Shown: positions 25,658 to 34,143 of the stretch, piece after piece | Layout: the number at the start of each line of letters is the position of its first letter | Numbering within the stretch: the first letter of the stretch is position 1 | NCBI RefSeq assembly: GCF_041321145.1 | Contig: NZ_JBGGWA010000011.1 | Coordinates: 186,001 to 250,000 of the forward strand | From: Paraburkholderia sp041321145 | GTDB taxonomy: Bacteria; Pseudomonadota; Gammaproteobacteria; Burkholderiales; Burkholderiaceae | DNA length: 64,000 nucleotides | Reading direction: 5' to 3' | Made by a program: the position numbers and the translations under genes | The notes under the pieces: model-generated | What the model was told of the DNA's origin: nothing | The model's input: only the letters and a program-made list of their open reading frames with translations | The model's database searches: none

Positions 25658-28519
25658 ATGATGAAGCAATTCCAGTCGAACTCTTATCTGTTCGGCGGCA
25701 ATGCTCCGTACGTAGAAGAAATGTACGAAGCGTATCTCGACAATCCGGCGTCAGTGCCCGAGAACTGGCGCAGCTATTTCGACGCGTTGCAGAATGTCCC
25801 TGCATCGGACGGCAGCAATGCCAACGACGTGGCCCATGGCCCGATCGTCGAATCGTTTGCGCAACGGGCCAAGGCCAACGCCTTCATCCCGCGCGCCACT
25901 GCCGGCGGCGAAGATCTCGCTACTTCCCGCAAGCAAGTCTATGTGCAGTCCCTCATCGGCGCATATCGCTTCCTCGGCTCGCAATGGGCCAATCTCGATC
26001 CTCTGAAGCGCCGCGAACGTCCCGCTATCCCCGAACTTGAACCCGCGTTCTACGACTTCACCGAAGCCGACATGGACCAGGAGTTCAGCGCAACGAATCT
26101 GTATTTCGGGTTCGAGCGTGCTTCGCTGCGTGAGATCGTCCAGGCCCTGCGTGACACGTACTGCGGCACGATCGGCGCCGAGTACATGTACATCAGCGAT
26201 CCGGAACAGAAGCGCTGGTGGAAAGAGAAGCTCGAATCGATCCGTTCCACGCCGAACTTCTCCAACGAAAAGAAAAAGCACATCCTGAATCGCCTGACGG
26301 CCTCCGAAGGCCTCGAGCGCTTCCTGCACACCAAGTACGTCGGCCAGAAACGCTTCTCGCTCGAAGGCGGCGAAAGCTTCATCGCGTCGATGGACGAAGT
26401 CGTGCGTCATGGCGGCGCCAACGGCGTGCAGGAAATCGTCATCGGCATGGCCCACCGCGGCCGTCTGAACGTGCTGGTCAATACGCTCGGCAAGATGCCG
26501 GCTGATCTGTTCGCCGAATTCGAAGGCAAGCACGTCGACGACCTGCCGGCCGGCGACGTGAAGTACCACAAGGGCTTCTCGTCGGACGTCTCGACCGAAG
26601 GCGGCCCGGTTCACCTGTCGCTCGCGTTCAACCCGTCGCACCTCGAAATCGTCAACCCGGTGGTCGAAGGTTCGGCGAAGGCCCGTATGGACCGTCGCGG
26701 CGACGACAGCGGCCTGCAAGTGCTGCCGGTGCAGATCCACGGCGACGCGGCCTTCGCAGGCCAAGGCGTGGTGATGGAAACGCTGAACCTCGCGCAAACA
26801 CGCGGTTACGGCACGCACGGCACGCTGCACATCGTCATCAACAACCAGATCGGTTTCACGACCTCGGACCCGCGCGACTCGCGCTCCACGTTGTACTGCT
26901 CGGACGTCGTCAAGATGATCGAGGCGCCGGTGCTGCACGTGAACGGTGACGATCCTGAAGCGGTCGTGCTGGCTACGCAGCTGGCAATCGACTTCCGGAT
27001 GCAGTTCCACAAGGACGTCGTTGTCGACATCGTCTGCTTCCGCAAGCTGGGTCACAACGAGCAGGACACGCCGGCTGTCACGCAGCCGCTGATGTACAAG
27101 ACGATTGCGAAGCACCCGGGCACGCGCGCGCTGTACGCTGAAAAGCTGGTGCAGCAGGGCGTGATCACGGCCGAAGAGGCTGATGAATTCGTCAAGGCCT
27201 ACCGCAAGGCGATGGACGAAGGCCATCACACGGTCGATCCGGTACTCTCGAATTACAAGAGCAAGTACGCGGTGGATTGGGTCCCGTTCCTGAACCGCAA
27301 GTGGACCGATGCAGCGGATACCGCTGTGCCGCTCGCGGAACTGAAGCGCCTCGCTGAGCGCGTCACCACGATCCCGGAAAACTTCAAGGTCCACCCGCTG
27401 GTCGAGCGCGTCATCAACGACCGTCGCGCGATGGGCCGTGGCGAGGCGAAGCTCGACTGGGGCATGGGCGAACACCTGGCATTCGCGTCGCTGGTTGCGT
27501 CGGGCTACGCAGTGCGCCTCACCGGTCAGGACTCGGGCCGCGGCACGTTCACGCACCGTCACGCGGTGCTGCACGATCAGAACCGCGAGCGCTGGAACGA
27601 CGGCACGTACGTGCCGCTGCAGAACATCGCCGAAGGTCAGGCGAAGTTCACGGTGATCGACTCGGTGCTGTCGGAAGAAGCCGTGCTGGGTTTCGAATAC
27701 GGTTACTCGACCGCTGAACCGAATACGTTCGTCGCATGGGAAGCGCAATTCGGCGACTTCGTGAACGGCGCGCAAGTCGTGATCGACCAGTTCATCTCGT
27801 CGGGCGAAGTGAAATGGGGCCGTGTTTCGGGTCTCACGATGCTGCTGCCGCACGGCTACGAAGGCCAGGGTCCGGAGCACTCGTCGGCACGTATCGAACG
27901 TTTCCTGCAACTGTGTGCAGACCACAACATGCAGGTCGTTCAGCCGACCACGCCGGCGCAGATTTTCCACCTGCTGCGCCGTCAGATGATCCGCCTGTTC
28001 CGCAAGCCGCTGATCGTCGCCACGCCGAAGTCGCTGCTGCGTCACAAGGAAGCCGTATCGGATCTGTCGGAACTGGCGAAGGGCGCGTTCCAGCCGATTC
28101 TCGGCGAAATCGACGAAGCGATCGACGCGAAGAAGGTCAAGCGCGTCGTCGCCTGCTCGGGCCGCGTGTACTACGACCTGCTCGCACATCGTCGCGAAGT
28201 GAAGGCAAACGACGTCGCGATCATCCGTATCGAACAGCTCTATCCGTTCGCGCATAAGCAGTTCGAAGCGGAAATGAAGAAGTACGACAATGCGACGGAA
28301 GTGGTCTGGGTGCAGGACGAGCCGCAGAATCAAGGCCCGTGGTTCTACATCGAGCACCACCTGAAGGAAGGCATGAAGGAAGGGCAGAAGCTGGCATACA
28401 GCGGCCGTCCGGCTTCGGCCTCGCCGGCAGTCGGCTACTACGCGAAGCACTACGAGCAGCAGAAGGCGCTGGTAGAAGGCGCTTTCGGCCGCCTCAAGAG
28501 CGCGTCGATCGCCAGGTAA
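25658..28519 (+). CDS. sucA: 2-oxoglutarate dehydrogenase E1 component
   Basis: 953 residues from ATG 25658, with AGGTGAG correctly spaced; a GTG at 25646 lies within the ribosome site. The N-terminal peptide (SNSYLFGGNAPYVEEMYEAY) is the E2-binding segment. The thiamine-diphosphate transketolase core includes IGMAHRGRLNVLVN, HGDAAFAGQGVVMETLNL and the FRKLGHNEQDTPAVTQP block; the Pyr domain has GQDSGRGTFTHRHAVLHDQ. E1 decarboxylates 2-oxoglutarate and succinylates the lipoyl arm of OdhB. It leads the sucA-odhB-lpdA operon of the TCA cycle. Confidence 0.98.
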   Translation: MMKQFQSNSYLFGGNAPYVEEMYEAYLDNPASVPENWRSYFDALQNVPASDGSNANDVAHGPIVESFAQRAKANAFIPRATAGGEDLATSRKQVYVQSLIGAYRFLGSQWANLDPLKRRERPAIPELEPAFYDFTEADMDQEFSATNLYFGFERASLREIVQALRDTYCGTIGAEYMYISDPEQKRWWKEKLESIRSTPNFSNEKKKHILNRLTASEGLERFLHTKYVGQKRFSLEGGESFIASMDEVVRHGGANGVQEIVIGMAHRGRLNVLVNTLGKMPADLFAEFEGKHVDDLPAGDVKYHKGFSSDVSTEGGPVHLSLAFNPSHLEIVNPVVEGSAKARMDRRGDDSGLQVLPVQIHGDAAFAGQGVVMETLNLAQTRGYGTHGTLHIVINNQIGFTTSDPRDSRSTLYCSDVVKMIEAPVLHVNGDDPEAVVLATQLAIDFRMQFHKDVVVDIVCFRKLGHNEQDTPAVTQPLMYKTIAKHPGTRALYAEKLVQQGVITAEEADEFVKAYRKAMDEGHHTVDPVLSNYKSKYAVDWVPFLNRKWTDAADTAVPLAELKRLAERVTTIPENFKVHPLVERVINDRRAMGRGEAKLDWGMGEHLAFASLVASGYAVRLTGQDSGRGTFTHRHAVLHDQNRERWNDGTYVPLQNIAEGQAKFTVIDSVLSEEAVLGFEYGYSTAEPNTFVAWEAQFGDFVNGAQVVIDQFISSGEVKWGRVSGLTMLLPHGYEGQGPEHSSARIERFLQLCADHNMQVVQPTTPAQIFHLLRRQMIRLFRKPLIVATPKSLLRHKEAVSDLSELAKGAFQPILGEIDEAIDAKKVKRVVACSGRVYYDLLAHRREVKANDVAIIRIEQLYPFAHKQFEAEMKKYDNATEVVWVQDEPQNQGPWFYIEHHLKEGMKEGQKLAYSGRPASASPAVGYYAKHYEQQKALVEGAFGRLKSASIAR

Positions 28520-28652
28520 ACACTAGAGCCGAACCGGGAAAGCGCAGGGCGCTTTCCCGTGCCGTGGGTGAAGGATCATTCGTGGCATTCGAGGTTCGCA
28601 GGCGGTCGTCGTTCACCGCGCCGTCACCCGATACGTATTCAGGATATTCATA

Positions 28653-29918
28653 ATGGCTATTGTTGAAGTCAAGGTTCCCCAGCTCTCCGAGTCGGTTTCG
28701 GAAGCCACGATGCTGCAGTGGAAGAAGAAGCCCGGCGAGGCTGTTGCGCAAGACGAAATTCTCATCGAAATCGAGACCGACAAAGTCGTGCTCGAAGTGC
28801 CGGCACCTTCCGCCGGCGTACTCGCACAAGTGATCGCGAACGACGGTGACATCGTCGTGGCGGATCAGGTGATCGCCAAGATCGACACCGAAGGCAAGGC
28901 AGGCGCTGCCGCTGTCGAAGCCGAAGTGAAGCCGGCGCCGGTTGCCGCATCAGCACCGGCCGCGCAGGCTGCCTCCGCAACGGGTGCGAACACCGCTGCT
29001 TCGCCGGCTGCCGGCAAGCTGATGGCCGAACAGGGTCTGGGCGCAGGCGACGTGTCGGGCACGGGCCGCGACGGCCGCATCACCAAGGGTGACGTGCTGA
29101 CCGCCGGCGCTCCGGCTGCCAAGGCGGCACCGGCCCCGGCCGCTGCCGCTCCGAAGGCTGCGAAGCCGTCGCTGCCGGACGTCAAGGCACCGGCATCGGC
29201 CGACCAATGGCTGAAGGACCGTCCGGAACAACGCGTGCCGATGTCGCGTCTGCGCGCGCGTATCGCCGAGCGTCTGCTCGAGTCGCAGCAAACCAACGCC
29301 ATCCTCACGACGTTCAACGAAGTGAACATGGCGCCGGTGATGGACCTGCGCAACAAGTACAAAGACAAGTTCGAAAAGGAACATGGCGTGAAGCTGGGCT
29401 TCATGTCGTTCTTCGTGAAGGCGGCCGTCCACGCGCTGAAGAAGTTCCCGCTCGTGAACGCGTCGATCGACGGTAACGACATCGTCTATCACGGCTACTT
29501 CGACATCGGTATCGCGGTTGGTTCGCCGCGTGGTCTGGTGGTGCCGATCCTGCGCAATGCAGATCAGCTGAGCCTCGCCGAAATCGAGAAGAAGATCGCC
29601 GAATTCGGCCAGAAGGCCAAGGACGGCAAGCTGTCGATCGAAGAAATGACGGGCGGCACGTTCTCGATCTCGAACGGTGGTGTGTTCGGTTCGATGCTGT
29701 CGACGCCGATCATCAACCCGCCGCAATCCGCGATTCTGGGTGTGCATGCAACGAAGGAACGCGCTGTGGTCGAAAACGGCCAGATCGTGATCCGTCCGAT
29801 GAACTACCTGGCGCTGTCATACGACCACCGGATCATCGACGGTCGCGAAGCGGTGCTGTCGCTGGTCGCGATGAAGGATGCGCTGGAAGACCCCGCGCGC
29901 CTGTTGCTCGACTTGTAA
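28653..29918 (+). CDS. odhB: Dihydrolipoyllysine succinyltransferase (E2)
   Basis: 421 residues. The lipoyl domain (1-75) has the lipoylated Lys44 in EIETDKVVLEV. An Ala/Pro hinge leads to the E1/E3-binding domain (about 112-150, SPAAGKLMAEQGLGAGDVSG), a second Ala-rich hinge, and the catalytic domain from about 185. The active-site SYDHRIIDGREAV carries His392 and Asp396. It forms the core of the 2-oxoglutarate dehydrogenase complex and passes succinyl to CoA. It lies 133 bases after sucA and 124 before lpdA. Confidence 0.98.
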   Translation: MAIVEVKVPQLSESVSEATMLQWKKKPGEAVAQDEILIEIETDKVVLEVPAPSAGVLAQVIANDGDIVVADQVIAKIDTEGKAGAAAVEAEVKPAPVAASAPAAQAASATGANTAASPAAGKLMAEQGLGAGDVSGTGRDGRITKGDVLTAGAPAAKAAPAPAAAAPKAAKPSLPDVKAPASADQWLKDRPEQRVPMSRLRARIAERLLESQQTNAILTTFNEVNMAPVMDLRNKYKDKFEKEHGVKLGFMSFFVKAAVHALKKFPLVNASIDGNDIVYHGYFDIGIAVGSPRGLVVPILRNADQLSLAEIEKKIAEFGQKAKDGKLSIEEMTGGTFSISNGGVFGSMLSTPIINPPQSAILGVHATKERAVVENGQIVIRPMNYLALSYDHRIIDGREAVLSLVAMKDALEDPARLLLDL

Positions 29919-30042
29919 TCGCTGGCTTGTAGCTATTCAAGTCACCGCCATATAAGCACTACGCATCTAGCATTCCGCAGTACAGGAACGACGCGCGCCA
30001 CGAAGCGTGGCCGCGCGCCGTTCCGTTATCAAAAGGATTGTC

Positions 30043-31473
30043 ATGTCCAAAGAATTTGACGTCGTCGTGATCGGCGCAGGCCCTGGCGGTTACATCGCCG
30101 CAATCCGCGCAGCGCAACTCGGCAAGACCGTCGCATGTATCGAAAAGTGGAAGAACCCGGCCGGCGCGCTGAAGCTCGGCGGCACGTGTCTGAACGTGGG
30201 TTGCATTCCGTCGAAGGCGCTGCTGGCGTCGTCGGAAGAATTTGAAAACGCGTCGCATCACCTCGCGGACCACGGCATCAATGTGTCGGACGTGAAGCTC
30301 GACATCACGAAGATGCTGGCCCGCAAGGAAGGTATTGTCGAAAAGATGACCAAGGGCATTGAGTTCCTGTTCCGCAAGAACAAGATCACGTGGCTCAAGG
30401 GTCATGGCAAGTTCACCGGCAAGACGGACGCCGGCGTGCAGATCGAAGTGAGCGGCGAAGGCGAAACCGAAGTCGTCACGGCGAAGAACGTGATCATCGC
30501 GACGGGCTCGAAGGCGCGTCACCTGCCGAACGTGCCGGTCGACAACAAGATCGTGTCCGACAACGAAGGCGCACTGAGCTTCGACACCGTGCCGAAGAAG
30601 CTCGCCGTGATCGGCGCAGGTGTGATCGGTCTGGAACTCGGCTCGGTATGGCGCCGTCTGGGCGCGGACGTGACCGTGCTCGAAGCGCTGCCTGAATTCC
30701 TCGGCGCCGCAGACCAGGCGTTGGCCAAGGAAGCCGCCAAGCAGTTCAAGAAGCAAGGTCTGGACATCCACGTCGGCGTGAAGGTCGGTGAAGTGACGAC
30801 GACCGACAAGAGCGTCACGCTCAACTACACGGACAAGGACGGCAACGCGCAAACGCTCGAAGCCGACCGCCTGATCGTGTCGATCGGCCGCGTGCCGAAC
30901 ACCGACAACCTCGGTCTCGAAGCAATCGGTCTGAAGGCTAACGAACGCGGTTTCATCGACGTCGACGACCACTGCGCGACGGCTGTGCCGAACGTGTACG
31001 CGATCGGCGACGTGGTGCGTGGTCCGATGCTCGCGCACAAGGCTGAAGACGAAGGCGTGCTGGTCGCCGAAATCATCGACGGTCAGAAGCCGCATATCGA
31101 CTACAACTGCATTCCGTGGGTGATCTATACCGAACCGGAAATCGCGTGGGTCGGCAAGACCGAGCAGCAACTGAAGGCCGAAGGCCGAGAAGTCAAGACG
31201 GGCCAGTTCCCGTTCATGGCGAACGGCCGCGCGCTGGGCATCAACAAGGCGGATGGTTTCGTCAAGATGATCGCCGACGCGAAGACAGACGAACTGCTGG
31301 GCGTGCACATCATCTCGGCAAACGCATCGGACCTGATCGCGGAAGCCGTGGTGGCGATGGAATTCAAGGCGGCGTCGGAAGACATCGGCCGCATTTGCCA
31401 TCCGCACCCGTCGCTGTCGGAAGTCATGCGCGAAGCGGCGCTCGCCGTGGACAAGCGCGCGCTGAACATGTAA
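30043..31473 (+). CDS. lpdA: Dihydrolipoyl dehydrogenase (E3)
   Basis: 476 residues from ATG 30043, behind AAAAGGA; an upstream in-frame GTG is rejected. The FAD-binding GxGxxG is VVVIGAGPGGYIAA. The redox disulphide is Cys49-Cys54 in GGTCLNVGCIPSKALL. The NAD-binding GAGVIGLELG lies mid-protein, and the C-terminal HPHPSLSE supplies the catalytic His455-Glu460 pair. It reoxidises the lipoyl arm of OdhB with NAD+. It is the third gene of the complex operon and may also serve other lipoyl enzymes. Confidence 0.98.
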   Translation: MSKEFDVVVIGAGPGGYIAAIRAAQLGKTVACIEKWKNPAGALKLGGTCLNVGCIPSKALLASSEEFENASHHLADHGINVSDVKLDITKMLARKEGIVEKMTKGIEFLFRKNKITWLKGHGKFTGKTDAGVQIEVSGEGETEVVTAKNVIIATGSKARHLPNVPVDNKIVSDNEGALSFDTVPKKLAVIGAGVIGLELGSVWRRLGADVTVLEALPEFLGAADQALAKEAAKQFKKQGLDIHVGVKVGEVTTTDKSVTLNYTDKDGNAQTLEADRLIVSIGRVPNTDNLGLEAIGLKANERGFIDVDDHCATAVPNVYAIGDVVRGPMLAHKAEDEGVLVAEIIDGQKPHIDYNCIPWVIYTEPEIAWVGKTEQQLKAEGREVKTGQFPFMANGRALGINKADGFVKMIADAKTDELLGVHIISANASDLIAEAVVAMEFKAASEDIGRICHPHPSLSEVMREAALAVDKRALNM

Positions 31474-31512
31474 TCACGCACGCCTGACTGAACGCAACTT
31501 CGGCATCACCAC

Positions 31513-31550
31513 AAAGGCGGGCGGGTTCACTCCCTCCCGCCTTTCTTTTT
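31513..31550 (+). terminator. Terminator between lpdA and zapE
   Basis: AAAGGCGGG (31513-31521) pairs with CCCGCCTTT (31536-31544), followed by CTTTTT. It ends the sucA-odhB-lpdA transcript, with the zapE start only 11 bases beyond the T-run, so some read-through may feed zapE. Confidence 0.8.
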
Positions 31551-31561
31551 GCAGCAACACA

Positions 31562-32659
31562 ATGAACGTCACCGAATACTACGAAAAAGAACTGCAGACG
31601 CGGGGTTATCAATCGGACCCGGCGCAACGCGCGGCGGTCGACCGTCTGCAGCGGTGCTATGAAGAGTGGGTCGAGTACAAATCGCGCCGCTCGAATGCGT
31701 TCAAGAAACTGATCAACCGTCCAGACCCGCCGCGCGGCATCTACATGTGGGGCGGCGTAGGGCGGGGCAAGAGCTTCCTGATGGACAGCTTCTACATGAT
31801 CGTGCCGGTGCAGCGCAAAACGCGGCTGCATTTCCACGAATTCATGCGCGAGGTGCACCGCGAACTGGAAGAACTGAAGGGCACGGCCGATCCGCTCGAC
31901 GAACTCGCGCGCCGTATCGCCAAACGCTACCGGCTGATCTGCTTCGACGAATTCCACGTGTCGGATATTGCCGACGCGATGATCCTCTACCGTCTGCTCG
32001 ACAAGTTGTTCGAGAACGGCGTGCAGTTCGTGATGACCTCCAACTACGATCCTGACACGTTGTATCCGGACGGCCTGCATCGCGACCGCATGTTGCCGGC
32101 AATCGAGCTCATCAAGACGAAGCTCGACGTGATCAATGTCGATGCGGGCATCGATTACCGGCAGCGCACGCTGGCCCAGGTCGAGGTGTATCACGCGCCG
32201 CTTGGCGCGGCTTCCGACAAAGCGTTGCGCAACGCGTTTTCGCGCCTTGCAGCGGTTCCTGACGAAAGCCCTATCCTCCACATCGAAAAGCGCGAGCTGA
32301 AGGCACTGCGCCGCGCTGACGGCGTCGTGTGGTTCGATTTCGCCACCTTGTGCGGCGGTCCGCGCTCGCAGAACGACTACCTGGAGCTGGCGAGCCGCTT
32401 TCACGCGGTGATCCTGTCGGGCGTGCCGCAGATGTCGGCGCGCATGGCCTCGGAGGCGCGCCGCTTCACCTGGCTGATCGACGTGTTTTACGACCACAAG
32501 GTCAAGCTGTTGATGTCGGCTGCGGTGCCGCCCGAGCAACTCTACGTGGACGGTCCGATGGCCAACGAATTCACGCGCACGGTGTCGCGCATCGTTGAAA
32601 TGCAATCGAAAGAATATCTCGACACACCGCGCCGGATCGTCGATACGTCGCTGACCTGA
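31562..32659 (+). CDS. zapE: Cell division protein ZapE (AFG1-like ATPase)
   Basis: 365 residues. Walker A is GGVGRGKS (residues 64-71), Walker B is ICFDEFHVSDIADAMIL, and a sensor-like VMTSNYDPDTLYPDGL follows; this is the AFG1/ZapE signature set. In E. coli ZapE joins the Z-ring late in division and is needed under low oxygen or heat; mitochondrial homologues act in respiratory-protein turnover. It lies right behind the odh operon terminator. No separate promoter was recognised in the short gap. Confidence 0.94.
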   Translation: MNVTEYYEKELQTRGYQSDPAQRAAVDRLQRCYEEWVEYKSRRSNAFKKLINRPDPPRGIYMWGGVGRGKSFLMDSFYMIVPVQRKTRLHFHEFMREVHRELEELKGTADPLDELARRIAKRYRLICFDEFHVSDIADAMILYRLLDKLFENGVQFVMTSNYDPDTLYPDGLHRDRMLPAIELIKTKLDVINVDAGIDYRQRTLAQVEVYHAPLGAASDKALRNAFSRLAAVPDESPILHIEKRELKALRRADGVVWFDFATLCGGPRSQNDYLELASRFHAVILSGVPQMSARMASEARRFTWLIDVFYDHKVKLLMSAAVPPEQLYVDGPMANEFTRTVSRIVEMQSKEYLDTPRRIVDTSLT

Positions 32660-32738
32660 AGGGCCGCGTAAAGCGGGCGACGATGCTTTTGCGATAGATC
32701 ACGGTCCGCTCGCCGAACAGGCGGAGTCCCAAGGCGCA

Positions 32739-32766
32739 TTTTCAAGATTCGGATTGGTCTTATATT
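32739..32766 (+). promoter_or_regulatory. Candidate promoter of the DUF4096 gene
   Basis: TTTTCA (32739-32744), a 16-bp spacer and TATATT (32761-32766). Transcription would start inside or just after the palindrome at 32768-32779. Confidence 0.5.
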
Positions 32767-32767
32767 C

Positions 32768-32779
32768 CGTCCGCGGACG
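32768..32779. repeat. 12-bp palindrome at the presumed transcription start
   Basis: CGTCCGCGGACG is perfectly self-complementary and begins 2 bases after the -10 hexamer. This is a position typical of a repressor operator. Confidence 0.55.
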
Positions 32780-32821
32780 ACTGGATATCTTGTTTGTCAT
32801 GGTTCTGACAAAGGAGAAACC

Positions 32822-33271
32822 ATGAATCCGTACCGTGATATCAATGATGAAGAATGGCAACGTGTCGCACCGTTGCTTCCTGAACTGCGCCCGCGTTCCG
32901 AACTGCGTGGCCGCCCGCTCGCCAATACGCGCTCCGTGCTCAATGGCGTGCTATGGGTGATGTATAGCGGCGCGACCTGGTCGGCTATGCCGCGCAAATA
33001 CCCGTCGTATCAAACCTGCCATCGCCGTTTCAAGGCATGGTATGAATCCGGCGTGCTCAAGCGCGTGATGGATCAGCTGTTCGGCGCGGCGAGCGAGGAA
33101 CTCTGCAACCTGATGGAAGCGCGCATGCGCACGCATCCGAGCGCGGAACAGAAGAGCGCTGATGCAGAAAAGGCTTCGGCCACAGTGCCCGCGGTGTACA
33201 GCCCGGCATCGCCCAAGCCGTTACCGTCTTCGCCGTTCGCATTTGCGTCGCCCTTCAAGCACGCTGCATGA
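32822..33271 (+). CDS. IS5-type DUF4096 domain protein, orphan (paralogue)
   Basis: 149 residues. Residues 3-85 are the DUF4096 helix-turn-helix of IS5 transposases (INDEEWQRVAPLLPEL, RGRPLANTRSVLNGVLWVMY, GATWSAMPRKYPSYQTCHRR). The DDE domain is missing; the tail from about residue 100 is Ala/Pro/Ser-rich and disordered. A perfect AAAGGAG ribosome site, a promoter and a downstream hairpin suggest a working gene, not debris. A role as a DNA-binding regulator is inferred. The paralogue at 2979-3380 shares the domain but not the tail. Confidence 0.75.
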   Translation: MNPYRDINDEEWQRVAPLLPELRPRSELRGRPLANTRSVLNGVLWVMYSGATWSAMPRKYPSYQTCHRRFKAWYESGVLKRVMDQLFGAASEELCNLMEARMRTHPSAEQKSADAEKASATVPAVYSPASPKPLPSSPFAFASPFKHAA

Positions 33272-33302
33272 CAACGCCGACCCGCCGACTTCAAACCGCA
33301 AG

Positions 33303-33336
33303 AACGGCCGAACGACGGCGATCGTCGGCCGTTGTT
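33303..33336 (+). terminator. Hairpin, possible terminator of the DUF4096 gene
   Basis: AACGGCCGA (33303-33311) pairs with TCGGCCGTT (33325-33333), followed by a weak GTTTCT tail. It lies 32 bases past the stop. Confidence 0.5.
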
Positions 33337-33420
33337 TCTGGTTCCATCGTGGCAGCAGCAACTGCCCTGATGGAACGCCACCGTCACGCGTCAGGCGTCG
33401 GCGCCTGAACGTCCCGCTCA

Positions 33421-33906
33421 CTATTGCTGACGAACCCAGGTCTGCGAGCGGCCCAGCAGCGAGACGCCGATGTAGCCGCGTACCACCAGCTTGTTCCCAC
33501 CATCTTCCAGGTGCATCTTGCACTTGTAGACCTTGCCGTTTTCCGGATCGAGAATCTGCCCGTGATCCCAGGCGTCGCCGTCCTTTTTCATATCGCTGAT
33601 GATCGTCATGCCGAGAATCAGCTGGTCCTTGCGCGCGTCCGTACATTCCGTGCAGCGGCGATCCGGTTTGTCGTTCGCATTGAGACCCTTGATCACCTTG
33701 CCGCTAAGCGAGCCGCTGCTGTCCTCTGCAATCTGCACAAGCGCCTTGGGCTGGCCGGTGTGATCGTCGATGGTTTGCCACGTGCCAATCGGGGTGTCGG
33801 TCTGCGCCATCGCAGTGACGGCGCTGGCGAGCAGCACGCCGGCGAGAGCGGCATGTTTGGCTGTGCGAAGCGCGATTGCGCGAGCGCGTTGAGTGAATCG
33901 CATCAT
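33421..33906 (-). CDS. DUF2147 periplasmic protein
   Basis: 161 residues. GGAGG sits 6-7 bases before the ATG. A signal peptide ends near AMA-QTD. The mature part matches DUF2147: a lipocalin-like beta-barrel beginning PIGTWQTIDDHTGQPKALVQI and ending GRSQTWVRQ, with a CTEC pair in the middle. Structural homologues resemble fatty-acid-binding barrels, so a lipid or hydrophobic ligand in the periplasm is plausible, not shown. It has no operon partner. Confidence 0.85.
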   Translation of the reverse strand: MMRFTQRARAIALRTAKHAALAGVLLASAVTAMAQTDTPIGTWQTIDDHTGQPKALVQIAEDSSGSLSGKVIKGLNANDKPDRRCTECTDARKDQLILGMTIISDMKKDGDAWDHGQILDPENGKVYKCKMHLEDGGNKLVVRGYIGVSLLGRSQTWVRQQ

Positions 33907-34143
33907 TGTCTTCCTCCTTGATTAAAGACGGCGCGCTCATGGTCGCGCAGCGTTATTGGCATCTCGGGCAGTCTGTTTGACGCCGTGATGCCCGGTATTG
34001 CCCCTCAGGTTCAACTTTGGATGAATCGGTCCGCGACTCGCGGCTTGCGCGCCGCGGGTCGCACATCGTCAGCGCAGAATACGTGAAAGTGCGCGTGCCG
34101 TTTGATAGTGGAACCTCTAATCAGGCGGCAGCACTTTCGGGAA

